This document shows positions 24,756 through 35,869 of a stretch of 64,000 nucleotides of DNA, piece after piece. The stretch's first letter is position 1; each line of letters opens with the position of its first letter. Position numbers and translations under genes: made by a program. Below the pieces are notes generated by a model, which saw nothing but the letters and a program-made list of their open reading frames with translations, did not search any database and was not told where the DNA came from. The DNA is taken from NCBI GenBank assembly GCA_964019055.1, contig OZ025211.1, positions 13,468,082 to 13,532,081 on the forward strand, written 5' to 3'. The DNA is from Anthopleura xanthogrammica. Lineage: Eukaryota; Cnidaria; Anthozoa; Actiniaria; Actiniidae.

Positions 24756-25698
24756 TTAACCTTCTATGGTTGTTATTCTACTGAATCCTACATAATGTAT
24801 ATGTGGAATAGTTCTCTTTGTTTCAAAGTTTACAACATTTCTAGTCTCTGTATCACCAGGTGATCTGTGAATAGTTTTTGCTGCAGCAGGTCTCAATGGA
24901 AACTGTTTTCTTACAACTTGAAGTGTTTTATTTCTACCTACTGCAAATTGTGTAGTGACAAGTTTGATAGGTGTCCATGTAGGTCTATTATTATGTCTGG
25001 TTTTCTCACCAACATGATTATGATCAAACTGTACCCATATTATACCTGACGGTTTGTCTGTTTGATGTACTTGCACCAGCTTAATCACATTACCAGCATC
25101 ATTTGTCATGCCATCATTTGTCCTAGTGTTCAAGGAGATCTCAGTTTTCTCTTCTACTGCTAAGTTCAGCAGAGAATGCAACGGTTTGGTTTCCTAGAAT
25201 CACTAGGTATTTGTTTCAAGATTTTGTCTCTAAGTTTTTGTGACTAAGCTCCTATAACACTGTCATAATGGAGTACTTAGTAACTGATAGAGCATGGTGT
25301 GCCCTGTCATTGAACTCATTCACCTTAGCATTCTGAATAAAAAAGTGAGGTGCATCTCTTGGATAGTGAGGACTAGTCTGGGCAATAACTCGTTCCTTGA
25401 ATTTTATAATATCTTCTTTGGTGTGGTTACCCTCTCTGAACCTATTTAACATTTCTACAAATGTCTTACTTTCTCTTTTTCTCATTATTTGTTTGAGTTT
25501 AAACATTTTAAAAAGTTCTTGCCATATATTAGGTGCAAGAATACCATATTCATTGTTATCCATATTTTTTAATATGTACCCATCCATGACTGGCTGAAGT
25601 TGGAATAGATCACCAATAGCTATTATACTAATTCCTCCAAAAGGCAATGAGCTACCTTTGACATCTTTTAGCATATTGTATATTCGTACATTGAACAT
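24756..25698 (-). pseudogene. PIF1-type helicase fragment of Helentron
   Basis: The first part (25698 to about 25252) has IIAIGDLFQLQPV, the Walker-B-like GD-x-x-QLxPV motif of PIF1 helicases, then LKQIMRKRESKTFVEMLNRF. After a frame change around 25200 it continues EISLNTRTNDGMTNDAGN, QFPLRPAAAKTIHRSPGDT and IPHIHYVGFSRITTIEG, the late SF1B motifs. Walker A is absent because the 5' part is lost. In a Helentron this enzyme would unwind DNA during rolling-circle transposition. Here it is a broken relic. Confidence 0.7.
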
Positions 25699-26055
25699 AG
25701 TGTGAATGAACGAATAACTTTATTTATACACGGAATTAAAATCATCAGTCAAATTTCATAATAAAAGTTAAGATAGTTACTATTTTACAAGATTGCCGTG
25801 TGCGAATCCAAAGTAATAATGAAACATGGTTCAGTTTCCTCTTAAAGTCAGCTAATGAGCCAGCGTTTCTTACTTCTTGGGTTAATTTATTCCATAAATC
25901 GGCACCAATAGGTAAAGGACCGTTTTAGATAATTGGTACATGGTACCGTTAGGACTAGTTTGCCTTCATGATTGCGTAAGTCATACTTGGTTATATTCGG
26001 GAGGAACAATTCATTCAGATACGCCGGGTAGAGCTTATTTATGGATTTATACATC

Positions 26056-26223
26056 TTGTTTACGTTTGTTTCTTCCACTATTTTTTAATATTATACCGAG
26101 CTTTCGCACTTCTAGTGCATCATCAGGGCGAAAAGTATGTCTTACAACGATTCAAATTATTTAAAGACTATAAGCGCGCGATTTGCGTTTTTCGAATTTA
26201 AGGACCGACCAGAGAAACAGTAC
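26056..26223 (-). repeat. Dispersed repeat, second copy, inside the LINE ORF
   Basis: Inverted copy of 24027-24198, including the CTGATGA hairpin GAAA block (reverse complement near 26105-26130). It interrupts the reverse-transcriptase C-terminal region. Confidence 0.75.
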
Positions 26224-27210
26224 ATCATTATTGCTTTAAGCTTTTTACAGTGTGTAATGAAATTTATCCCATGGTAAGAAATCTGGCGGCACGATTTTGC
26301 AGCTTTTATAGTTTGTCAGACAAGTAGCTACTTAATCCATCCCACATCTGGCAACAATAGTCCATGTGTGGAAGGATTAAGGCTTTGTAGATCGTGACTG
26401 CAGTTTTCATGGAGATAAACAGTCTCACTCTTCTCAGTACACTAATTCCTGAAGCGATCTTTTTAGAAATTTCATTGATATGATGAGTCCAAGAGAGTCT
26501 GTCGTCAAATAAAAGCCCTAATGATTTCGTATGATGGACTCTTTCAATTCTAGTCCCTTCTATTTCTATTTCGATTTGATCATTGCCTAATACCGAAAGC
26601 TTTTGCCATGAGCCCATCACCATGAACTCTGTCTTCGCTATATCAAGACTAAGCCTGTTTGCCTTTCACCAACAAGCAAGATTATGAAGCTCCGAGCTCA
26701 TTGTGACTTGGAGGTCATTTAGGTTATCGGCAGAAAGATTGACATTAGTATCGTCGGCAAACATATTAGGAACCGCCAACTCAAGGCAGTTAGGCAAGTC
26801 ATTTATGTACACTAGGAAGAGTAATGTACCGATTATACTCCCTTGTGGCACACCGCAAGTTATCAAACGTGAGTCTGATAGATTACCATTAACTTGGCAC
26901 TTTAGACTTCGATTACTTAAGTACGACTGAAACCACACAAGGGTGTTTCGGTCAAGTCCATAGTTTTGCAGCTTACATATAATTATGTCATGATTTATTG
27001 TATCGAAGGCCTTCTTGAGGTCGATAGATATAATACCGTATATAAGGCCTTTGTCAATATTAATTGACCAATTGTTTGTAGCTCGAAGTAGAACTGTCAT
27101 TGTACTATGAAGTGACCGGAATCCCGATTGACAGTTTGTTAACAGCTCGTTATTTAAATATGCATATAGCTGGTCGTAAATAATGTTTCCGAAAATTTTC
27201 GAAACTACAG

Positions 27211-27218
27211 GTATAACT
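27211..27218. repeat. Left 8-bp target site duplication GTATAACT
   Basis: Identical to 38408-38415 in direct orientation, immediately outside the 293-bp inverted repeats. The empty site restores the LINE reading frame. Confidence 0.93.
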
Positions 27219-27511
27219 TAGCCTGCGTGCAGCCGAACGAAAACCCAGGTTATGTCCGTCTGCGAATCAGCGACACAAATCGTGTTCTAGACTCCCAGCA
27301 CTGTACCGAGATATATGTACTAGATACTGATTGGTTACTTCGATTACAATTCTTACGCGCGCTCTCATTGGCTGTATCCTACTCGTACCAGGCCGACTCA
27401 TGTGTCATGGCTTGTTTTGGCTTTTCCCGGCAAAAAGATTTCGCATGGATTTCGAAAAGTGTTGTATTCTTTGTTCTCGAGATATTTTAGAACACAGCAA
27501 GAGGTATTTAG
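27219..27511 (+). repeat. Left terminal inverted repeat, 293 bp
   Basis: Matches the reverse complement of 38115-38407 with about two substitutions. Its inner edge contains the first 22 codons or so of the DUF6589-like gene, because the repeat extends into coding sequence on the other end. It probably also carries the promoter for the helicase. Confidence 0.95.
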
Positions 27512-27531
27512 CTTTATCAAGAAAAGTATAA
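27445..27531 (+). CDS. 28-codon upstream ORF ahead of the helicase
   Basis: The left repeat copies the start of the opposite gene (MDFEKCCILCSRD...). On this side it runs six codons past the repeat to a TAA at 27529-27531. It lies 47 bp before the helicase ATG at 27579. If the transcript starts in the repeat, this would be an upstream ORF that could limit helicase translation. That role is inference. Confidence 0.5.
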   Translation: MDFEKCCILCSRDILEHSKRYLALSRKV

Positions 27532-27578
27532 CTCCGTGAAAGTCCCTAAAGATTACCAGCTTTATACATTGGAAAAAA

Positions 27579-29663
27579 ATGTCTTCTACTGTACCAGAAA
27601 GCGTGTGGAAAACAGCTATATCGCAAGTTCTCGAACTGTTTTTGATGGAAGAATTGATGGCCGAACAAGAAGAAGCAATTCGAGCATTCTTTAATGGCCT
27701 AAATGTTTTCGTAAATTTACCAACTGGATTCGGGAAGTCTCTCATTTTCCAATGCCTTCCTGTCGTCTCAGACGTGATCAACAACAAACCTCGAGGTTCA
27801 AGTTTAGTTGTTGTCGTCTCTCCGCTCAAGTCTTTGATGGAGGACCAAGTTGCCAGTTTACAGAATCTGGGAATTCCTGCTATAGCCATAGGGACTGAGA
27901 CTGATGCTGAAATGATTCAGCAGGTTATTAATGGAAACTTTATCATCGTGTTTATATCCCCCGAATGTTTGTTGTCGACTTCAACTTCGCGTGAAATATT
28001 TAATGCGGAAAGCTTCAAAGAAATGCTGATTGGAGTTGCTGATGACGAGGCTCATTGCATAACACAGTGGTAAGCTAAAGTTTGATTGTATGAATTTTAC
28101 TTTTTACGAAGACAAATAAATAGAACGATTTTTCTCACTTGAATTTTGTTTATTAATATAGTAATACAACGTGAAAATATCATTGTTTTTATCATACATT
28201 TATATAAGTTTATAAAACTAAAATGAATAAGTGTGATTATGTGATACACTATATTATAAATACTACAGACATGCAAAATGAGCAGCAGTTAGTCATATAT
28301 GCAGTTGTGATGTAATCTCTAATGCACATATTTATTATCTACCTGCAGGGGTTTACCTGGAGACCAAAAAGTTCCATTCAGGAAATGGTTTGGCCGTTTA
28401 GGAGAGCTGCGCTCGCTTATTCCAGAGGGATGCAACCTCATGGTTCTAACTGCAACTGCAACTACAGCAACAAAACAACAAAGTATGAGCTCCCTTAACT
28501 TGACATTTCAAAATGTCAAAGTCATAGAACAGAGCCCTGATAGACCCAATTTGTTTTACAGTACAGTGTACCTAGACAAGAACCAGCCATTGGAGAGAGC
28601 ATTAGGAGGTTTAATTAAAGAAGTAGAAACACTGGGCAAAGACACTCCTAGAACTATTATTTATTGCCAAACTCGGAAGCAGTGTTCACTTCTTTTTGCC
28701 ATGTTTGAAATGTTTCTGGGCCAAAAATTGTTTAACGGAGACAGAAAACCTCGAAACCGCCTAGTTGAAATGTACCATGCTGGTACCCCAGCTTCAGTAA
28801 AGGAAAACATAATTGAAAACATGACTAAGTGTGAGGGACATCTTCGCATCTTGATTTCAACTGTTGCATTTGGCATGGGAGTCAACTGCAAAAAAGTGAG
28901 ACGAATTGTTCATTTCGGCCCATCAAAATCAATTGAAATGTACATACAAGAGTGTGGGCCAAGTACATGTGTTCTGTTATTTAATGGTTTGCTCTCAGCT
29001 TATTGTGACAATGATATGAAGAGATATGTTCAAGCTGAAGAAGCATGTCTACGAAAGCTATTGATGGTGCACTTCAGTCAAACAGCATCTAAATCTAACA
29101 CCAGCTTAACTCCTTTGCACAACTGCTGTAAGTACTGTCATGCTAAATGTAGTTGTGGAAAATGCCCTGAACTATGTAAACTTGAATTTGAAGATGATAA
29201 CTTTTCAAATTCTTACTTTAAAAAGTCAAGAGTCAAACAACACCTCACAAGAGTTGTTACCAAGGGAAATGTCTCTATTCTTTGTGAAAAACTTTTGGAA
29301 TTTCAGCAAAATTTGCAAAAGAACATTGAAGTGTGTGCTATGGTTTCCTGTCCTAATATTATATTAGTCCTAGCAAGATGTCACTCCTTATTCACCATAA
29401 AAGATGTTTTTGAGTCTGTGGAGGTATGGCGAAGTTACTATGCTGTTGCTATTCTGAAGATAATCAGTGAGATATTTCAGGATGTAGATGTTGATTTTTC
29501 TGCTATTCATAAACAAGATTTGGACTTTGATGAATCAGGATTTTCTGAGTGGAATAACATTAGAGATGATTCTACCTTGTTACCAAACTTCTTTGACACT
29601 CAAGACCTTGAAGGAATAGGAAGCTCCATGGACACATACAATTCATGTACTAGTAATGAATGA
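27579..29663 (+). CDS. RecQ-like SF2 DNA helicase of the transposon, motif VI lost
   Basis: Two exons, 27579..28069 and 28349..29663, join in phase to 601 residues. Walker A is LPTGFGKS (47-54), preceded by a RecQ-type motif with Q30; motif II is DEAH (156-159) followed by CITQWG. LTATAT marks motif III and FGMGVNCKKVRRIVHFGPSKS motif V. The next block normally reads QESGRAGRDG in RecQ proteins. Here it goes from QECG straight to PSTCVLLFNGLL, so the motif VI arginines are missing by in-frame deletion near 28955. A RecQ-type zinc region follows (EEACLRKLL then CCKYC, CSCGKC). ATP hydrolysis coupling would be expected to fail, so this copy is probably inactive. In the intact family the helicase would presumably act on DNA during transposition or repair. 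The start is the first ATG in a frame open to Walker A. Confidence 0.8.
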
Positions 29664-29775
29664 GTAGTGCATGCATGGCTTTTGGAGGTGATCATAACAC
29701 AACTTTAGCTAAATTATATTGCTGCCATTATTAGTACACATAATTCATAATATATAGATTTAGGCACTGCCTAAA

Positions 29776-31228
29776 AGCGGAGCTCCCATAAATAGTATAT
29801 TTATTGCTAAAAACGTGACAATTGTGTGACGCGGCATAACGCTGGTTATAGCGTTACCACTTCGTTTGATTTTACCAGAATCCAGGAGGAAAAACTAAAA
29901 GAAAAACCATTATTTTAAGCCTTCAAAAGCATTACAAAACTTTTCAATTCGAAGAAAAATAATTATAGATTGTACAACATATGAATACATGTATAGAACA
30001 AAGGATTTCATTCAGCAAATCTTAGTAATCAAAGTTGTAAGTTTTTTAGGTGGAAAGTGAACTACACTGAAAATTGTCGAAAAATATTACTGATAAGCTT
30101 AAGCTTACATTCACTTGAACTTCATATGTAAAAAGAGACATATTCATTAATGCAAGATAATAATGTTCTTTGTTAGTAAGTTGGTCTTTGAAAAGTTTTT
30201 TTTCAGATTATCGAGCGAAATATCTTACAAAAACATAAGCTTATTTATAAAGAAAAACAAGCTCATCATTTTTGCGATTGTGTAATAGTAATAGCTGGAA
30301 AAGCCCGATAAATAGCAAATATTTGGTGTGATATGTATTTCTTTTTTCATATTTCATTCAACATTAAAATAAATTATCTATAAAAATGTCAAAATATTCA
30401 TATGAAACTGGAATCTTGTTTTAACTTCGCGTGAGGTTCGCTGGCCGTCAAATATATTTTTTCAAAGAACCAAGTCTTTTTACTAAGTCTTAGCCTTTTT
30501 TCTTGATATGGGATCAAAAACAAAAATTCAAAGCTTCAAATATCGCTTTTTTGGTTCACAAGTAATGAAGAAAAAGATGATAAAAATCTAGAATGCAGTA
30601 AAAACGACAAACTATCCAAGTTTTTCTGACAATGTTTGCCGAACCAAAGTCCTTGGCTTGTCTGAGAGTTTCTCCAGCTAGTTTACACATTTCTTGTCGT
30701 TTTTTTTACGAAATATTAGTTAACATTAATGAATTTACCTTCTATGAAGTGCTTTCTATGGAGCTGAAATATTATTCTTGCAGTATAATCAGGTTTTTCT
30801 GGTCTACAGGCCACTTTTTCTGTCACTGAAGTTTCAGTCACGAAACTTCATCGTAAGATTAAGAATCTTCCCTCGCTTTCCCTCGCTAAATCTTCTTTAG
30901 CAAGTCGCTAAAGTCGAAAAATTGTTTTTGTTCACTTTAAGACAGACATGACTTCGATTAAACGTATTTTTCGCATTGCAAAAATAAGAAAAAATACTTC
31001 TTGATCCATCTTTCAGTACATTATTGCAATTTTTCTGTGCATTTGTGAGTAAGCAAAGCGCGCGGGAACCCTGTGCAAAGTGGTACACGGACGGACGTAT
31101 GTATGTATGTATGTATGTACGTATGTATGTATGTATGGACAAGGTGATGACGTAATCAAGCCATGAAAAATCAACTCGATGGGTTACCATTTCTTCTTAA
31201 GTATGGTGGCCCGCGCGGGAGCTCCGCT
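29776..31228. mobile_element. Candidate non-autonomous element with AGCGGAGCTCCC ends
   Basis: AGCGGAGCTCCC (29776-29787) and its reverse complement (31217-31228) bracket 1.45 kb of noncoding sequence lying between the helicase stop and the end of the convergent gene. A (ATGT)n microsatellite lies at about 31099-31138. Short ORFs here (for example 30632-30829) look spurious. The 12-bp ends are short, so the boundaries are tentative. Confidence 0.5.
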
Positions 31229-34022
31229 ATAATACGTTCAAAATTTGATTTTTGGTAAAACTTCATTGAATTATTCACCAAGAGTCTATTAGAAATCTTA
31301 TGCATATTATTTAGCTCCCACATGAAAGATTATGGGAATAGAGAAAAAAATTTTCAATGCATTAATCCAGCATTCATCCTTTTTTGATTTTATGATTTAA
31401 AAATATATAATTATATATAAACAGCTACCAAAAAGCACAAACAATATAATCAAAGAAATGTCTGTGTATAATAAATAAATATATTTAAAGAAATATGACA
31501 TACAAATTAAGATGTATGGTGAAGCTGTTTTATAAATCTTATTAAAGCTCAATGACATCTAAAGATCCTTGGAATTCTTTCAATGAAGTTTATGATATTA
31601 ATTAAATAATTTTGAAAATTTGAGGTGTGGATTGGAAGTATTGTTTTAATCTCCTTGTGTTTATATCATCTTGCTCTTCTATTAAGTATCATATACTTCT
31701 TGTGTTGGTTTATCCAGGTATACATTTTCTGCATGTCAAACCCAGAAAGAATACTTGGTGGTACATCCACGTAGTACTGGTATCTTCGACCTTCTGTGTA
31801 AGTAAAGGCACTTTGTGCAACCAATTCCTTTACAACCTTCTCCAGATCACTCTTTGCTGATTGCTTGATGTGCTTCCCAGACCTTTTGTATACCAACAAA
31901 TTGGTGTCAAAATTTGCCATAAGTTCCATTGTGGTTCTTAGAGAGTGACAAATTCTGTCCAATGACTTCTGTGATGCAGCTGGACCAAGCTTTTTTATAG
32001 CCTCTTTAACAGACTTGTTAAAGAACTCCAGTTGCAGATCTAATGGGATGTGCCCTCCTATCCCTGACTTGTTTTTGCTAAACCTGTTCCATATCAATCG
32101 GTGAGATGACCTTGGACTCAGCAAAGCATGTATCTGAAACATTAAATACAGAGTTTCCAAGGAATACTTGGAAGAACCCCCCTCATGCTTCAGATATAAT
32201 AAAAAGAATTTCCAACAGCGAATAACTCGTTGCCCATCCCCCTCAGAAATCGCATCCCAAAAATTTAGCAACAACATGCCATAATCCAGAAGGGACCTCT
32301 GATATGCAAGCATATCATCACCCTTATTTTGATCAGTGATCTCTTCCTCCTTTTTCTTGGTGGAACCCTGTTGATTGGGAATGGCAGGCTCAGGGGGGTT
32401 ATGCTCTTCTTCATGCTCTCTCCTTAGCTTTCCATCATGAGCGAAGGTTTTTTTGCATCCAGGATATCTACATGGATATCTTCCTTCTGCATTCACAACA
32501 TTCTTCTTCTGCTCATCCTCCAGGTGCTGACATGATTGCTCAATGTCTTGATTTCTCTCCTTGTCAACAATGAATGTGTCAACAACAAGTGAAGCTACTT
32601 CATTGAGGTAGGCCTTCTTATCTTGTTTGGGTGAATCTTTATTAAGTCCCTCTGAAATAACATTTTTTCTGGGCTTTTCATCTAGTTTGCTCATACCCAG
32701 AATATTTAATGCAGCAGCAACTACTCTTGCCTGTACCTCAAGAGTGAAAAATCTGCGGCAAGCATTTGCTGCTGAAGAAACATCACTTTTAACATTTCTT
32801 CTGTTGATTAAATTTCTGTCGCTAAATAAAGTACACTTGTCTCCACCAGATGTAGCACTGTATAACTTTGAGAAGCCAACCTGTAAGTAAGATGCATGAA
32901 ATTATCATATTAAATTTTTATCTCCTTTTGTATTGTTATTGATTGCAAATATGTCTAAAATGGCATTAGAAAAAAATCCTCTGATTGGCTTAGCTGTTAG
33001 GGGTCCATAAGTGATACACCTCTTGTAGCGAAAAGGGCCGGATTTTAGAACCAAAAATAAATTATTTCATTCAAATATCAACATTTTTCATCCTTTATTG
33101 GACCGATTACTAGGTTTTTACTAAAACAACTAATTATAGACCTTAATTTGCCCTCATATGGCCTACGAGTCAATGGACTTCAGAGACCATTTTGGGATTA
33201 TGAGGACTAATTAATTGTAAAATATAGGGAAATTTGAAGTTGCCTGCTGAAAAAAGAAAAAAATAGTACTGGTGATCACTACAACTTTTCCTGTTGCCAT
33301 TTATATGAGTACCTTGGTTTTATACTTCTAGAAAATTTGTTTTTAAAGAGATGTTTTTATTTAGAATTTTAATATTGATAATCACCTCCAAGAACTTGTT
33401 TCCTGCATGCCAGTCTGCCACCTCGAAATGCAACCCATCAAGTCTTTCTTCAGGAGTGAAGCCATTAGCAAGAGACATGTGGCCATTTACTCCACACTCT
33501 ACACTCAGTTGGTCACCAACCACTCCTTGAGAAGCATATACTCTCTCGTCACCATCACCATGGAAAGGCACATAGTCATGGAGAGATTTCAAAATTTCAA
33601 TTATCCCATTGGCATCATTTTCATTCTCGTCCATTATTCCTAAGAAAGTCTAAAAGAAAAGTCATCTATTAGCAAGTTTTGTTCATTCAAACATCATTAT
33701 TACCCTATAGGGATAAAATGCACCCTATGACAGCATAAACATGCACTTGAGATTTTAATGCCCACCTTATCCCAATGATAAATTTACATATACCAGTGGA
33801 AGTGGAAAAAAAAAGAAAGCTATATCTCAATGTTGTGTTTTAACAATTCACTATATATAATCGAAAAATGTTGCCATTAAGCATGATCACTCAAAATATA
33901 TATATATATATATATATATATCTGGATGTGTCTATTTTGACGGTAAAGTGCTCAATACATTGACATGTAGAGCGTTATAGATTATGGATTGTAGATAGAT
34001 CAAAGACAAGACATAACTTTTG

Positions 34023-34062
34023 CTGTTACTCGGAGTTTCACGCTTACGCGATCTTCAGACAG
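34023..34062 (-). ncRNA. Hammerhead-ribozyme-like motif (Penelope, left copy)
   Basis: On the minus strand: stem I strand CTGT, core CTGAAGA, stem-loop CGC-GTAA-GCG, core GAAA, a short stem III (AC/GT around a 5-base loop), GTA, then stem I strand ACAG. Position 7 of the CUGANGA core is variable in hammerheads, so all invariant core bases appear present. A U-U pair flanks stem II. Hammerheads are reported in the terminal regions of Penelope-like elements. Confidence 0.55.
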
Positions 34063-34179
34063 TCTTTAATAAAGAATGATCAATACTGTAGTCTATATAT
34101 ACCTGAGGCGCTATAATCTATAATAGGAGTATTGTTATGTATTTACAATAGTGTTATTGTTCTATCAAGGTGCGATAAT

Positions 34180-35175
34180 TTATGTTATCCGGCTTAAGTA
34201 ATATTTGTTTTCGTGGCGGCATTTTGAAATAAGTTCTGATCTTTTGTTGAGAAGGTTGGCTTTATCTGCTTTAATAATGTTCAATTTTTCTGCTAAGCAG
34301 AGATTGCATTTCTTAGAAATATTATTGTAGGCTTTTGCTGAGGTGATGATTGACCATTTGATGTGGTAAATTTTCTTGTTGTCTTGAAGTGTCCAGATGT
34401 GTTTTGATAGTTCAGTGCTGTTGGCGTATTTTCTGTTTCGGAAAGATAGCTTGTGTTGCGTATACCGTTGTTTAAATGTTCCTTCTGTTAGTCCGATGTA
34501 GTTCTTTGCGGGTATGTCGTCTTCTGTGGTTACTCGTGCGTTGTACACTATGCTGGTTGTGAGGCAGTTGTTTTCTAGTGGGCATTGGTCTTTTTTTCGG
34601 CAGTTGCAGTCGTTCTGTGAAGAGGTTGCGGGGCTGTTGTTAGTTATTTTCTTGTTGTGTTTGTTGATTATGCTTGTCATATTTTCCATGCAACTGTAGC
34701 TGACTTTAACGTTGTTCTTGTTGAAGATGCAGTGGAACTTGTGATTTTTAGGGAAGTGCTTCTGAATAAGGTTAAGGAAGGTTTTTCCTACGTTAGTTTG
34801 TACGTTTTTGCTGAATGGGGGGTTAAACCATATAATATTTCTCTTTCTGTTTCTTCTTTGTGGTGCAGATGTGTTATGGTTATTGTATGTGAGGGTTTCT
34901 GTGAATCCGCTGTTTTTTAGTGCTGTTTCGTAGAGTGGCTTAGCTGCGTTGAATGCTTCTTCGTTGCATGAAATGTCGGTTATTCTGCGGTTGATAGCTG
35001 CGGGTAGCTGTTTGATTATGGAAGGTGGGTGGTTAGATTTCGTGTTGATATACAGTGGCTCGTCGTTTGGCTTTCTGTAGGGGTAGTAGGATTCGTTTGT
35101 TAAGTTGAATGTGACGTCAAGGTAGTTTACTGCTTTCAGGTTGGTTTGTATGGTGATATTAAGGCCGTGTTTCTT
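34180..35175 (-). pseudogene. Penelope-like RT thumb plus GIY-YIG endonuclease (left copy)
   Basis: The open frame starts at the truncation junction. LKAVNYLDVTFNL, PYRKPNDEPLYINTKSNHPP and IIKQLPAAINRRI are the region after the reverse-transcriptase palm in Penelope-like elements. CNCRKKDQCPLENNCLT is a Cys-rich linker. YNARVT and NYIGLTEGTFKQRY form the GIY-YIG nuclease with a following H (YTQHKLSF). The stop is at 34180. The RT palm with its catalytic motif is missing because the copy is 5'-truncated, so it cannot move by itself. Confidence 0.8.
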
Positions 35176-35176
35176 A

Positions 35177-35712
35177 ACAACGTTAAAGTCAGCTACAGTT
35201 GCATGGAAAATATGACAAGCATAATCAACAAACACAACAAGAAAATAACTAACAACAGCCCCGCAACCTCTTCACAGAACGACTGCAACTGCCGAAAAAA
35301 AGACCAATGCCCACTAGAAAACAACTGCCTCACAACCAGCATAGTGTACAACGCACGAGTAACCACAGAAGACGACATACCCGCAAAGAACTACATCGGA
35401 CTAACAGAAGGAACATTTAAACAACGGTATACGCAACACAAGCTATCTTTCCGAAACAGAAAATACGCCAACAGCACTGAACTATCAAAACACATCTGGA
35501 CACTTCAAGACAACAAGAAAATTTACCACATCAAATGGTCAATCATCACCTCAGCAAAAGCCTACAATAATATTTCTAAGAAATGCAATCTCTGCTTAGC
35601 AGAAAACTTGAACATTATTAAAGCAGATAAAGCCAACCTTCTCAACAAAAGATCAGAACTTATTTCAAAATGCCGCCACGAAAACAAATATTACTTAAGC
35701 CGGATAACATAA
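35177..35712 (+). pseudogene. Penelope-like GIY-YIG endonuclease (right copy, truncated)
   Basis: Shorter inverted copy of the neighbouring ORF, beginning within NNVKVSYSCMENM and running to the same stop. It differs by few residues (for example LAENLN against LAEKLN). Confidence 0.8.
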
Positions 35713-35829
35713 ATTATCGCACCTTGATAGAACAATAACACTATTGTAAATACATAACAATACTCCTATTATAGATTATAGCGCCTCAGGTATATATAGA
35801 CTACAGTATGGATCATTCTTTATTAAAGA

Positions 35830-35869
35830 CTGTCTGAAGATCACGTAAGCGTGAAACTCCGAGTAACAG
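35830..35869 (+). ncRNA. Hammerhead-ribozyme-like motif (Penelope, right copy)
   Basis: Same architecture as the left copy with one change in stem II (CAC instead of CGC), which weakens that helix unless it re-pairs as CACG/CGTG. Stem I CTGT/ACAG and the cores CTGAAGA and GAAAC...GTA are unchanged. Confidence 0.5.

Larger units (their letters stand above)
24200..25707 (-). mobile_element. Helentron-type Helitron remnant (helicase plus endonuclease)
   Basis: Minus-strand fragments in order encode a PIF1-type helicase C-terminal half and then an exonuclease-endonuclease-phosphatase domain. Helitrons with a C-terminal endonuclease are Helentrons. The Rep domain and helicase N-terminus are missing: the element is cut at 25707, where LINE sequence begins. 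Frameshifts and a stop show it is dead. Confidence 0.65.
25708..27218 (-). pseudogene. LINE reverse transcriptase (CR1/L2/Jockey-like), 3' part
   Basis: Reading from 27218 downward: VIPVVSKIF, CQSGFRSLHST, SIDLKKAFDTINHD, CGVPQGSIIGTLLF and MFADDTNVNL, so reverse-transcriptase motifs including the catalytic FADD are present. An in-frame TGA occurs after LHNLACW (about 26670), then the frame continues KANRLSLDIAKTEF and HMDYCCQMWDG. A dispersed repeat interrupts it at 26056-26223, after which MYKSINKLYPAYLNELF resumes. The tail near 25708-25735 is AATAAAGTTATTCGTTCATTCA. The N-terminal part (TPVFKKGQKSDPNIYRSI) lies at 38416-38480, separated by the inserted 11.2-kb transposon. Confidence 0.8.

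Noticed and set aside
24027..26223. 24.0-26.2 kb as one transposon with terminal inverted repeats
   Set aside because: The inverted copies at 24027-24198 and 26056-26223 have the same outer truncation style as retroposed repeats, one lies inside the LINE ORF, and the sequence between them is a patchwork of Helentron and LINE.
30632..30829. 65-residue ORF inside the AGCGGAGCTCCC-ended element
   Set aside because: Low-complexity hydrophobic translation with no homology cue or splice context.
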